From an uncultured Christensenella sp. (GTDB lineage Bacteria > Bacillota > Clostridia > Christensenellales > Borkfalkiaceae), in assembly GCA_910587015.1 (NCBI GenBank), contig CAJUME010000003.1, forward strand, positions 11,117 to 75,116: 64,000 nucleotides of DNA, read 5' to 3'. A program made the translations under genes and the position numbers. The first letter of the stretch is position 1; every line of letters begins with the position of its first letter. This document shows, one piece after another, positions 31,672 to 40,546 of this stretch. The notes beneath the pieces were generated by a model. It saw only the letters and a list, made by a program, of their open reading frames with translations, was not told the DNA's origin and did not search any database.

Positions 31672-33600
31672 ATGCCCCATAAAACCGAAGGCAATTACGA
31701 CGCGAATTCCCTGCGCGCCCTCAAAGGGTTAGAGCCGGTGCGCGAGCACCCCGGTATGTATATCGGCCCTACCGATGAAAAGGGTCTGCACTGCCTTGTA
31801 AGAGAGGTTATCGACAACTCAATAGACGAAGCGCTTGCAGGCTATTGCGATACTATCAACGTGGTCATAACCGAGGACGGCTCCTGCTCCGTTCGGGACA
31901 ACGGCCGCGGCATTCCCACGGGAATTAACAGCGAGGAGGGTATAAGCGGAGTAGAGCTTGCGCTTACAAACCTCAACGCGGGCGGTAAATTCGGCGGCGG
32001 CAACAAGGCGGGCGGTTACAAAATTTCTTCCGGTCTGCACGGCGTGGGCGTTTCATGCGTCAACGCGCTTTCCGATACGCTTATTGCAGAGGTCTGCCAG
32101 AACGGTCATATCCACCGTCAGGTCTACCATTGCGGAATTCCCGAAGAGCCGCTTAAAATTGTCGGCGATACCGAGGCTACGGGTACGACCATAACCTTTC
32201 ACCCCGACGCAACCATTCTCGAAACGGTTGACTTCAATTACGATACCTTAAAAACCCTTTTAAGAGAGCTTTCCTATCTTAATAAAGGCTTAACGCTCAC
32301 TCTTTCCGACTTCCGCGGCGAGAAGGAACGTCACGACAGCTTCTGCTACGAGGGCGGTGTCGTTCACTTTATCGAGGACATAAACAAGGGCAAGCAAACG
32401 CTGTTTGAAAGGCCCGTCTACTTCGAGGACAGCGAGGGCGACGATAAATTTCTCGAAATTGCAATCCAGTATAACGACAGCTATTCGGAACAGATTTTTC
32501 CCTTCTCCAACAATATCCGTCAGCCCGACGGCGGCACTCACCTCGACGGCTTTAAAGCGGCTTTGACTAAGGTAATAAACGATGCGGGCAGAAGACTGAA
32601 CATCTTAAAGGACAGCGAAAAGCTTTCCGGCGATGACGTGCGCGAGGGTATAACCGCGGTCGTTTCGGTAAAAATCGCAGACGCGCAGTACGAAAGCCAG
32701 ACAAAATCAAAGCTTTGCTCCACATATGTAAGGGGCTTTGTGCAGAAGGCGGTAACCGAAAAATTCGGCACCTACCTTGAAGAGCACCCCACCGAAACGC
32801 GGGAGCTGATTATGCGCTGTATCACAGCTCAAAGGGCAAGGGAGGCGGCAAGGCTCGCCCGCGAGGAAACTCACCGCAAGGGCGTTTTCGAAAGCGCCAA
32901 GCTCCCCGGCAAGCTTGCGGACTGCTCCGACAAGCGTCCCGAGCTGTGCGAAATTTATATTGTCGAGGGCGACAGCGCGGGCGGCACGGCAAAGCAAGGC
33001 CGCGACAGACGCTTTCAGGCAATATTACCGCTCAGGGGCAAAATTCTCAACGTTGAAAAGGTACGCATAAACCGCGCGCTCGAAAACGAGGAAATCAAAG
33101 CCATGATTACCGCATTCGGCTGCGGAATGCTTGAAAACTTCGATGAAAGCAAGCTGCGCTACGACAGAATTATAATAATGACCGATGCGGACGTGGACGG
33201 CTCGCATATAAGAATACTGCTTTTAACCTTCTTTTACCGCTATATGCGCCCGCTTGTGGAAAACGGCCACGTTTACGCGGCTCAGCCGCCCCTCTACAAG
33301 GTGGTGGGCAAGGGCGTGCCCGAGGACACCTATCTTTACGATGATAAGGCGCTTGAAGAATTCAGAAAATCGTTTGACGGCAAATTCACCCTCCAACGCT
33401 TTAAGGGACTTGGTGAAATGGACAAGGAACAGCTGTGGAATACCACAATGGACCCCGCCCGCCGCACGCTTGTAAGAATAAGCGTAGAGGACGCGGTTGA
33501 AGCCGACAGACTTTTCTCGCTTTTAATGGGCGACCAGCCCGAGCTGCGCAGACAGTTTATAGAAGAAAACGCAAAGCTTGTCGAAGAGCTGGATATTTAA
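31672..33600 (+). CDS. gyrB: DNA gyrase subunit B
   Basis: The 642-residue type II topoisomerase ATPase has the GHKL motifs (E-V-I-D-N-S-I-D-E-A, D-N-G-R-G-I-P, G-L-H-G-V-G), the Q-T-K loop (Q-T-K-S-K-L) and Toprim motifs E-G-D-S-A-G-G and D-A-D-V-D-G-S-H-I. The segment Y-I-G-P-T-D-E-K-G-L-H replaces the usual Y-I-G-S-T-x-x-R-G-L-H, a mild deviation. It pairs with gyrA 14 bases downstream; GAGG precedes the ATG. A second topoisomerase pair elsewhere cannot be excluded. Confidence 0.92.
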   Translation: MPHKTEGNYDANSLRALKGLEPVREHPGMYIGPTDEKGLHCLVREVIDNSIDEALAGYCDTINVVITEDGSCSVRDNGRGIPTGINSEEGISGVELALTNLNAGGKFGGGNKAGGYKISSGLHGVGVSCVNALSDTLIAEVCQNGHIHRQVYHCGIPEEPLKIVGDTEATGTTITFHPDATILETVDFNYDTLKTLLRELSYLNKGLTLTLSDFRGEKERHDSFCYEGGVVHFIEDINKGKQTLFERPVYFEDSEGDDKFLEIAIQYNDSYSEQIFPFSNNIRQPDGGTHLDGFKAALTKVINDAGRRLNILKDSEKLSGDDVREGITAVVSVKIADAQYESQTKSKLCSTYVRGFVQKAVTEKFGTYLEEHPTETRELIMRCITAQRAREAARLAREETHRKGVFESAKLPGKLADCSDKRPELCEIYIVEGDSAGGTAKQGRDRRFQAILPLRGKILNVEKVRINRALENEEIKAMITAFGCGMLENFDESKLRYDRIIIMTDADVDGSHIRILLLTFFYRYMRPLVENGHVYAAQPPLYKVVGKGVPEDTYLYDDKALEEFRKSFDGKFTLQRFKGLGEMDKEQLWNTTMDPARRTLVRISVEDAVEADRLFSLLMGDQPELRRQFIEENAKLVEELDI

Positions 33601-33614
33601 GGAGAGCTTAAAAA

Positions 33615-36191
33615 ATGGCTAAATCAAAGAAAGAAACCAGTCCCGAGCTGACTGAAGAATTCAAGCGCACGCTTGAAATGACAAAGCTCCTTGACAGAGA
33701 GGTTGACGAAGAGCTTAAAAAATCGTTTATAGCCTATGCAATGGCGGTCAACGTATCCCGCGCAATACCGGACGTTAGGGACGGCTTAAAGCCCGTACAC
33801 CGTAGAATACTCTATTCCATGCACGAGTTAGGCTTGTATAACGACAAGCCCTTCCGTAAATGCGCGCGTATCGTCGGTGATTGTATGGGTAAATATCACC
33901 CCCACGGCGACAGCTCGGTTTACGATGCGCTGGTCAGACTTGCGCAGGACTTTTCAATCAACTTTCCTCTTGTGGAAGGTCACGGCAACTTCGGCTCGGT
34001 CGACGGCGACCCCGCCGCGGCAATGCGTTATACCGAGGCAAGGCTTTCCAAGCTTTCTGCGGAAATGCTCCGCGACCTCGATAAGGAAACTATCGACTTT
34101 TATCCCACCTTCGATGATACGGGCATGCAGCCCTCCGTTTTGCCCTCGCGCTTTCCCAACCTCCTTGTAAACGGTTCGGACGGCATAGCGGTAGGTATGG
34201 CAACCAACATTCCACCGCACAACCTCGGCGAGTGTATTGATGGCGTTATTGCTTTAATCGAAAATCCCGATATAGACGTTGACGGGCTTATGGAATACAT
34301 CACCGCCCCCGACTTCCCTACGGGCGCGCTGATAATGGGCAGAAGCGGCATTAAAAAGGCGTACAGAACGGGCAGAGGCAGCATAATTATCCGCTCCCGT
34401 TGCGAGATTGAGGAATACCAAAGCGGCAACCAGACGCGCACGCGCATAATCGTTACCGAAATTCCCTATCAGGTTAACAAGGCAAAGCTGATTGAAAGCA
34501 TTGCGGACCTTGTTAAAAACAAGCGCATAGACGGCATTGCCGACATACGCGAGGAGTCCGACCGCGACGGTATGCGTATCGTTGTGGAAATAAAAAAAGA
34601 CGCAAACGCGCAGGTCGTTTTGAATCTGCTTTACAAATACACAAATTTGCAGGTTTCCGACGGTATTATAATGCTTGCGCTGGTAGACGGCACGCCTAAG
34701 ATTTTAAACCTTAAAGAGTGCCTTTATTACTACCTCGAACACCAGAAGGAGGTTATCGTCCGCCGCACAAAGTACGATTTGAATAAGGCGGAGGACAACG
34801 CCCACGTTTTGCGCGGACTTGTAATCGCTCAGGCAAGCATTAACGAGGTTGTAGAGGTCTGCAAAAACGCCAAGGACAAGAGCGACTGCGTGCAAAAGCT
34901 TACTCAAAATTTCGCGCTTGACGAAAGGCAGGCGACCGCCGTTGCAGAGCTCAGGCTTTTCAGAATATCCCATCTCGAGGTCGATAAGCTCAACAGCGAG
35001 CTTGCCGCATTAGAGGCGCAGATAGCAGACTTTAAGGACATACTCGCAAACGAGAGCAGAGTTCTCGACATTATCAAAACCGATTTGCTTGAAATCAAGC
35101 GCAAATACCCCTCCGAAAGACGTACTGAAATTTCCGTCGATTTCAGCGGCGATATAGAGGATGCAGACCTTATCCCCGTAGAGCAGGTTGTTGTATCAAT
35201 GACGCATACGGGCTACGTCAAGCGCCTTCCCGTTGCCGAATACCGCGCGCAGCACCGCGGCGGCAAGGGTATAACGGGACATAAACCCAAGGAAGAGGAC
35301 TTTGTGGAAAAGATGTTCGTATGCTCCTCGCATGACGATTTGCTTCTGTTCTCTACCTACGGCAAGGTATACCGCATAAAGGCGTTCGAAATTCCCGAGG
35401 CGGCAAGAACAGCCCGCGGCAGAGCAATGGTTAACCTTGTCCAGATTGCACAGGACGAAAAGGTAACAAACATAATTCCCGTACCCGAGGGCGCACAGGG
35501 CTATATAGCCTTTGCAACCAAAAACGGACTTATCAAAAAGACAAAGATAGAAGAATTCGAAAGAATTAACCGTAACGGCAAAATAGCAATTAAGCTGAAC
35601 GAGGGCGACGGGCTTATTTCCGTACAGTTCACAACGGGCAGTAACGAGCTTATGATAGCCTCCCGCGCGGGCAAGTGTATCCGCTTTGACGAGAGTAACG
35701 TGCGCTCTATGGGCAGAGATACTGCGGGCGTGCGCGCAATGAAGCTTGACGGCGAGGACGATGCGCTTGTCGATTTGCTTGTCGTGGACGAAAATAAGGA
35801 CGTGCTGACTGTAACTGCCAACGGCTTCGGCAAACGCAGTAAGATAGAAGATTACCGCGTTCAAGGCAGAGCAGGCAAGGGCATTAAGGCGGGAACCTTT
35901 AACGAGGTAACGGGTGCGCTTGTAAACCTCAAGCAAGTCACTCCCGAAGAGGACGATATAATGCTTATTTCAGACGGCGGCACGCTGATTAGAATGCACT
36001 GCTCGGATATCTCAAAATTCGGCAGAGCCTCGCGCGGGGTGCGCTTAATGCGCCTTAGGGACGGCGCCGTTGCAACGGTCGCTATAACCGAGCGCGACGA
36101 AGACGCGGAAGCGGTAGCTCCCGAAGAAACCGCCGCAGACGTAACCGAAGCTGAAGCCGCAGACGATAACGAAAGCAACAGCGAAGAATAA
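33615..36191 (+). CDS. gyrA: DNA gyrase subunit A
   Basis: The 858-residue breakage-reunion subunit has H-P-H-G-D-S-S-V-Y-D in the quinolone region (Ser and Asp at the positions of E. coli S83 and D87, so not resistant by these changes), A-A-M-R-Y-T-E-A-R-L with the catalytic Tyr, and a six-blade C-terminal wrapping domain. The GyrA box is Q-H-R-G-G-K-G rather than Q-R-R-G-G-K-G. An acidic tail closes the protein. GGAGAG precedes the ATG. Confidence 0.93.
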   Translation: MAKSKKETSPELTEEFKRTLEMTKLLDREVDEELKKSFIAYAMAVNVSRAIPDVRDGLKPVHRRILYSMHELGLYNDKPFRKCARIVGDCMGKYHPHGDSSVYDALVRLAQDFSINFPLVEGHGNFGSVDGDPAAAMRYTEARLSKLSAEMLRDLDKETIDFYPTFDDTGMQPSVLPSRFPNLLVNGSDGIAVGMATNIPPHNLGECIDGVIALIENPDIDVDGLMEYITAPDFPTGALIMGRSGIKKAYRTGRGSIIIRSRCEIEEYQSGNQTRTRIIVTEIPYQVNKAKLIESIADLVKNKRIDGIADIREESDRDGMRIVVEIKKDANAQVVLNLLYKYTNLQVSDGIIMLALVDGTPKILNLKECLYYYLEHQKEVIVRRTKYDLNKAEDNAHVLRGLVIAQASINEVVEVCKNAKDKSDCVQKLTQNFALDERQATAVAELRLFRISHLEVDKLNSELAALEAQIADFKDILANESRVLDIIKTDLLEIKRKYPSERRTEISVDFSGDIEDADLIPVEQVVVSMTHTGYVKRLPVAEYRAQHRGGKGITGHKPKEEDFVEKMFVCSSHDDLLLFSTYGKVYRIKAFEIPEAARTARGRAMVNLVQIAQDEKVTNIIPVPEGAQGYIAFATKNGLIKKTKIEEFERINRNGKIAIKLNEGDGLISVQFTTGSNELMIASRAGKCIRFDESNVRSMGRDTAGVRAMKLDGEDDALVDLLVVDENKDVLTVTANGFGKRSKIEDYRVQGRAGKGIKAGTFNEVTGALVNLKQVTPEEDDIMLISDGGTLIRMHCSDISKFGRASRGVRLMRLRDGAVATVAITERDEDAEAVAPEETAADVTEAEAADDNESNSEE

Positions 36192-36199
36192 TGCAAATC

Positions 36200-36235
36200 A
36201 AAAGCCCCGTGCGCTTTAAAGCGCACGGGGCTTTT
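36200..36235. terminator. Bidirectional intrinsic terminator
   Basis: A 36-base perfect palindrome (AAAAGCCCCGTGCGCTTT and complement) with A and T tracts at its ends lies between convergent gyrA and the P-type ATPase. Confidence 0.92.
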
Positions 36236-36248
36236 TTAATATCTAAAC

Positions 36249-39071
36249 TTATTTAATTGCCTTGGCGGACTTCTTGCCCGTCGGCATAATAACCTGCATC
36301 AGCTTTATCAGCCAGCCGGAAAGCGGGAAGGCGGCCTCTATAACCACAACAATCGTCAGTATCTGTCCGTAATCCCATTTCAGCTCGCTCCAGCCCTCGA
36401 ACAGCATATCGTTGATAATGGCAACGGGCAGCGTTGTTATATACAGCGCAAGCATACATATCGTCAGCACAGACAAGCACAAAACTATACGGTAGGCGTT
36501 GAAGGGCTGACACAGTCGGAACACCATAACAAATCCCGAGAACGTAAGCGCAAGCATACACATTGCCATACGGTGTCTGTCATCGAACAATTCGGGGCTT
36601 ATTTCCGTTGTCAGATACATCGCCATAACGCAGATAATCATAAGCAGCGCGCCAGATACGGCTCCGCTCATAACGTGGGAAATAAACTTGCCCTGAACTC
36701 TGTCCTTGTTCGGCTGTAACGAAAGGAAGAACGAAGGAATACCTATAATCGCCGTTTCCAGCAAAAGCATATTCGCGGGCATAAACAGATACGGCCTTGC
36801 CATACAAATGCAAATGGTCGCAAGTATGGCGGTAAATAATGTTTTCATTAAATACAGCGAGGACGAGTTCTGTATGTTGTTTATAACGCGTCTGCCCTCG
36901 GAAACTACCTTCGGCATAGACCCGAAGTTGTTGTCCATAAGCACAAGGTGGCTTACGTTTCTCGCCGCCTCGCTGCCGGAGGCAACCGAAATCGCGCAGT
37001 CTGCCTCTTTAAGCGCAAGTATATCGTTTACGCCATCGCCCGTCATTGCAACGGTATTGCCCTCGGCTTTAATCGAACGCACCAAAATAGCCTTCTGCTC
37101 GGGCGAAACTCTGCCGAAAACGGTGTACTTGTTGGCAACGTTTTCAACCTCTCTCTCGTTAAGTCCGTCTAAGGAAATAAACTTCTCCGCATGCGCTATA
37201 CCCGCGCGCTTTGCAACCTCCGCAACGGTTACGGGATTATCGCCCGATATAACCTTTACGTTAACGTCGTTGTCCTTGAACCATTTAATGGTTTCTATTG
37301 CGTCCTCGCGCACGTTGTCCGCAATCGAAATTATCGCAACGGGCTTCATGACCGCGGGCAGCTTTTCACCCGAGATAGAGGCGGAGGAGTGCGCCAAAAC
37401 AATAACGCGCAAACCCATCTGCGCATACTGCTTTACAATTCTTTCAACCTTGGCGGGGCAGGGCTTCAACACAAATTCGGGCGCGCCCATTGCAAAGGTG
37501 CCTATGTCGTCAAAGGTAACCGCAGAAAATTTCCTCTTGGAAGAGAACGGAATTTTTGCAATCGCCGAATATTTTTCGCTGAACCCGAAGTGGTTATTAA
37601 GCGCAATCGAGGTCTGGTTGTTTCCGTCCAGCTCCCTCAGCATACTGCCCATAATATCGTTTATGGAGTGGTCGCCGACTGTGTTTAAAATTACCGTGTC
37701 GTTAACCTTCATTCTGCCGTCGGTTATCGTACCCGTCTTGTCAAGGCACAATACGTTTACGCGCGCAAGCATTTCAAGCGAATACATATCCTGCACAAGC
37801 GTGTTTGACTTTGCAAGCCTTATAATTCCCACGGCAAGCGCAAGCGAGGTCAGCAGAAGCATTCCCGAAGGTATCATTCCTATCACAACCGTGCAGGTGC
37901 GCTGAATTGCATAATTTATGTTTGCCGAAAAAATTCCCGCAAATACCGAAGCGTCGGTAAAGGTCGGGTCGGTGGGCGGCAAAGCCTTAACGCTTGCATA
38001 GGTGCGCAAAAACGTGCCTATCGCAATGGGGATAATAAGTATTGAAATACACTTAATTATCAGCTTTGTCGAGTTCATCAGCTCGGAATTGGGACGCTTG
38101 TATTTTTTCGCCTTTGAGGAAAGCTTTTCAAGATAGGTTTCCTTGCCGACCTTTTCAACGCGGAACTTACCGTTGCCCGAGGAAATAAAACTTCCCGCAT
38201 ACAAAATATCGCCTATCTGCTTTTTTATGGCAATGGATTCGCCCGTCAAAAGGCTTTCGTTCACCTCAACGGTGCCCTCGGCAAGTATACAGTCTGCGGG
38301 CACCTGATTGCCCATATCCAGAATAATTACGTCGTCTACAACAATTTCCTTAGTCGGAATTTCAATAGTTTCTCCGTCGCGTATCACCTTGACGGTATTA
38401 GACGACAGAATTGACAGCTTGTCGATAGCCAGCTTCGAGCGTATTTCCTGAACAATGCCTATAACTATGTTGGCGGTGGTTATAACTATTACAAGGTAGT
38501 TGGAAAACTTCTGCGTATTCGCAAGCAACAGCGCAATAAACGCAAGCAGACACAGCAGATTGAAGAAGGTGCAGATATTCCCGATAAAAATACTCGCGTA
38601 GGAGCGGGAGTACTTTTTGTTGGTATCGTTGAACAAAAACTGTTTGAAGCGCGTTTCAACCTGCTCGTTGCTCAAGCCCTTGTTAAGCTTGGGCGAAAAG
38701 CGCTCAACCTTGGTGTTTACCGTCTTTTTGGGGTGCCGCTTAAAGTATTTTACTATTTTTTCCTTATCGAAGGCGCTTGCCTCGGGCTTTTCCTCCTGCG
38801 CGCTCGGCGGCGCGGGCTTGGGCTCGTCGCCGGGGAACAACGCAATCTGTACGGGCTCGGCGCTGACCGGGGCGGTTTCCTCCACAGCCTCGCGCACGGC
38901 TTCGCTTTGCTCTGCGGCAACGGCTGGCGCGCGCTTTGCGCCCCTTTCCGTTTTTGCGGCGGGCTTATCAGTTTTTACGCTCTTTTCCGTTGCGGCGGAC
39001 TGTCCGTTCTGCGGTTCTTCGTCCGCAGGGTTGTTTTCGTTTCTTTTAAAAATTATCTTGCTCATATCCAA
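36249..39071 (-). CDS. Cation-translocating P-type ATPase, CtpE-like
   Basis: The 940-residue pump has a 95-residue low-complexity N-terminus (A/E/K/P-rich), then the E1-E2 fold: L-T-G-E-S in the actuator domain, D-K-T-G-T with phosphorylated Asp444, T-G-D-G-V-N-D hinge and some ten membrane segments. Segment M4 reads I-G-M-I-P-S-G-M-L-L-L-T, close to the CtpE group, whose mycobacterial member is a calcium pump; classical Ca pumps have P-E-G-L. So calcium uptake is a fair guess, no more. The TTG at 39071 opens the frame; the ATG two codons on (39065) is equally possible. It is alone on its strand between terminators. Confidence 0.85.
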   Translation of the reverse strand: MDMSKIIFKRNENNPADEEPQNGQSAATEKSVKTDKPAAKTERGAKRAPAVAAEQSEAVREAVEETAPVSAEPVQIALFPGDEPKPAPPSAQEEKPEASAFDKEKIVKYFKRHPKKTVNTKVERFSPKLNKGLSNEQVETRFKQFLFNDTNKKYSRSYASIFIGNICTFFNLLCLLAFIALLLANTQKFSNYLVIVITTANIVIGIVQEIRSKLAIDKLSILSSNTVKVIRDGETIEIPTKEIVVDDVIILDMGNQVPADCILAEGTVEVNESLLTGESIAIKKQIGDILYAGSFISSGNGKFRVEKVGKETYLEKLSSKAKKYKRPNSELMNSTKLIIKCISILIIPIAIGTFLRTYASVKALPPTDPTFTDASVFAGIFSANINYAIQRTCTVVIGMIPSGMLLLTSLALAVGIIRLAKSNTLVQDMYSLEMLARVNVLCLDKTGTITDGRMKVNDTVILNTVGDHSINDIMGSMLRELDGNNQTSIALNNHFGFSEKYSAIAKIPFSSKRKFSAVTFDDIGTFAMGAPEFVLKPCPAKVERIVKQYAQMGLRVIVLAHSSASISGEKLPAVMKPVAIISIADNVREDAIETIKWFKDNDVNVKVISGDNPVTVAEVAKRAGIAHAEKFISLDGLNEREVENVANKYTVFGRVSPEQKAILVRSIKAEGNTVAMTGDGVNDILALKEADCAISVASGSEAARNVSHLVLMDNNFGSMPKVVSEGRRVINNIQNSSSLYLMKTLFTAILATICICMARPYLFMPANMLLLETAIIGIPSFFLSLQPNKDRVQGKFISHVMSGAVSGALLMIICVMAMYLTTEISPELFDDRHRMAMCMLALTFSGFVMVFRLCQPFNAYRIVLCLSVLTICMLALYITTLPVAIINDMLFEGWSELKWDYGQILTIVVVIEAAFPLSGWLIKLMQVIMPTGKKSAKAIK

Positions 39072-39148
39072 CCGATTAATAAAATTCTTTATCCATTATA
39101 TTATATCACCAAAGTATATGTTTTTCAATATATTTTCGGATAATTTAA

Positions 39149-39177
39149 TTGCTTTTGACGTTTGTTTGCTATATAAT
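39149..39177 (+). promoter_or_regulatory. Promoter of serS
   Basis: TTGCTT at 39149-39154, 17-base spacer, TATAAT at 39172-39177. The leader is only about 20 bases, so a T-box is excluded. Confidence 0.65.
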
Positions 39178-39202
39178 TTTATTGAAAAAGGAAGGTTTAG
39201 TA

Positions 39203-40495
39203 ATGATAGACATAAATTTAATCCGCGACAACCCCGAGCTGGTCAAAGCCAACATAAAAAAGAAGTTTCAGGACCATAAGCTTGTCCTTGTAGACGAGGT
39301 AATCGCGCTCGACAAGCAAAAGCGCGCGCTGCAGCAGGAGGGCGACAGCCTCCGCGCACAGCGCAACACCCTCGCCAAGCAAATTGGCGCGCTAATGCGC
39401 GAGGGTAAAAAAGACGAGGCGGAAAAAATAAAGGAAATTTCCAAAGCCAACAACGACCGCGTCGCAATAATAGAGGCGGAAACGGCAGAAATAGACGTAA
39501 AGCTTAAAAAGGCTATGATGTCTATCCCCAACATTATTGCGGACGACGTGCCTTTGGGCAAGGACGACAGCTGCAACGTGCAGGGCAAAGTATTTTTGAC
39601 CCCCGCCGAAAAACCGTTCGAGGTGCCCTATCATCTCGATATTTTAGAAAGCTTAAACGGCATAGATTTAGACAGTGCAAGGCGCACAAGCGGCAACGGC
39701 TTTTACTACCTCACGGGCGATATAGCTCGTCTGCACTCCGCCGTCTTGTCGTACGCCCGCGATTTTATGATTGACAAGGGCTTTACCTACTGCATTCCGC
39801 CCTATATGATTAGAAGCGAGGTCGTTTCCGGCGTCATGAGCTTCGAGGAAATGGAAGGTATGATGTACAAAATAGAGGGCGAGGATTTGTACCTTATAGG
39901 CACGTCGGAGCATTCCATGATAGGCAGATTTATGGGTCAAACGCTTTCGGAGGAAAATCTGCCGCAAACGCTTACCTCGTATTCTCCCTGCTTCAGAAAG
40001 GAAAAGGGCGCCCACGGCTTGGAGGAGCGCGGAATTTACCGCATACACCAGTTCGAAAAGCAGGAAATGATAGTAATCTGCAAGCCGGAGGACAGCGATA
40101 TGTGGTACGAAAGGCTGTGGAATTACACGGTAGAGCTGTTTGTGTCAATGGAAATTCCCGTACGTCAGCTTATATGCTGTTCGGGCGATTTGGCGGATAT
40201 GAAGTACAAGAGCTGCGATGTAGAGGCATGGAGCCCCCGTCAGAAGAAGTATTTCGAGGTCGGCAGCTGCTCCAACCTTACCGATGCGCAGGCAAGGCGC
40301 CTCGGTATAAGATATAAAAATTCAAAAACAGGCAGAAACGAGTTTGCGCACACGCTTAACAACACCGTTGTAGCTCCCCCCAGAATGCTTATCGCCTTCC
40401 TCGAAAACCATTTGCAGGCAGACGGCAGCGTCAATATCCCGCCTGTACTGCGCCCTTATATGGGCGGCAAGGAAAGGCTTGTACCCAAAAAATAA
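39203..40495 (+). CDS. serS: Seryl-tRNA synthetase
   Basis: The 430-residue class II synthetase has the N-terminal tRNA-binding coiled coil (about 25-110), motif 2 (F-R-K-E-K-G and G-I-Y-R-I-H-Q-F-E-K) and motif 3 (N-T-V-V-A-P-P-R-M-L-I-A-F-L-E). ATG at 39203 has AAGGAAGG upstream and gives the family start M-I-D-I-N-L-I-R. It charges tRNA-Ser and feeds selenocysteine synthesis where present. Length is normal. Confidence 0.96.
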   Translation: MIDINLIRDNPELVKANIKKKFQDHKLVLVDEVIALDKQKRALQQEGDSLRAQRNTLAKQIGALMREGKKDEAEKIKEISKANNDRVAIIEAETAEIDVKLKKAMMSIPNIIADDVPLGKDDSCNVQGKVFLTPAEKPFEVPYHLDILESLNGIDLDSARRTSGNGFYYLTGDIARLHSAVLSYARDFMIDKGFTYCIPPYMIRSEVVSGVMSFEEMEGMMYKIEGEDLYLIGTSEHSMIGRFMGQTLSEENLPQTLTSYSPCFRKEKGAHGLEERGIYRIHQFEKQEMIVICKPEDSDMWYERLWNYTVELFVSMEIPVRQLICCSGDLADMKYKSCDVEAWSPRQKKYFEVGSCSNLTDAQARRLGIRYKNSKTGRNEFAHTLNNTVVAPPRMLIAFLENHLQADGSVNIPPVLRPYMGGKERLVPKK

Positions 40496-40504
40496 AGTTA
40501 ATGT

Positions 40505-40534
40505 AAAGAGCGCGATTTTTATATCGCGCTCTTT
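40505..40534 (+). terminator. Terminator after serS
   Basis: AAAGAGCGCGAT and its exact complement form a 12-bp stem closing in TTTT, directly before the AAGGTG ribosome site of the next gene. Confidence 0.8.
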
Positions 40535-40546
40535 TAAGGTGATTTT

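Noticed and set aside
36706..37905. A 399-codon plus-strand frame opposite the P-type ATPase gene
   Set aside because: It lies wholly antisense to a clearly conserved gene with DKTGT and TGDGVND motifs, has no ribosome site and no family features; it is a shadow of codon bias.
39121..39202. T-box leader for serS
   Set aside because: The promoter leaves a leader of only about 20 bases and no T-box sequence is present.
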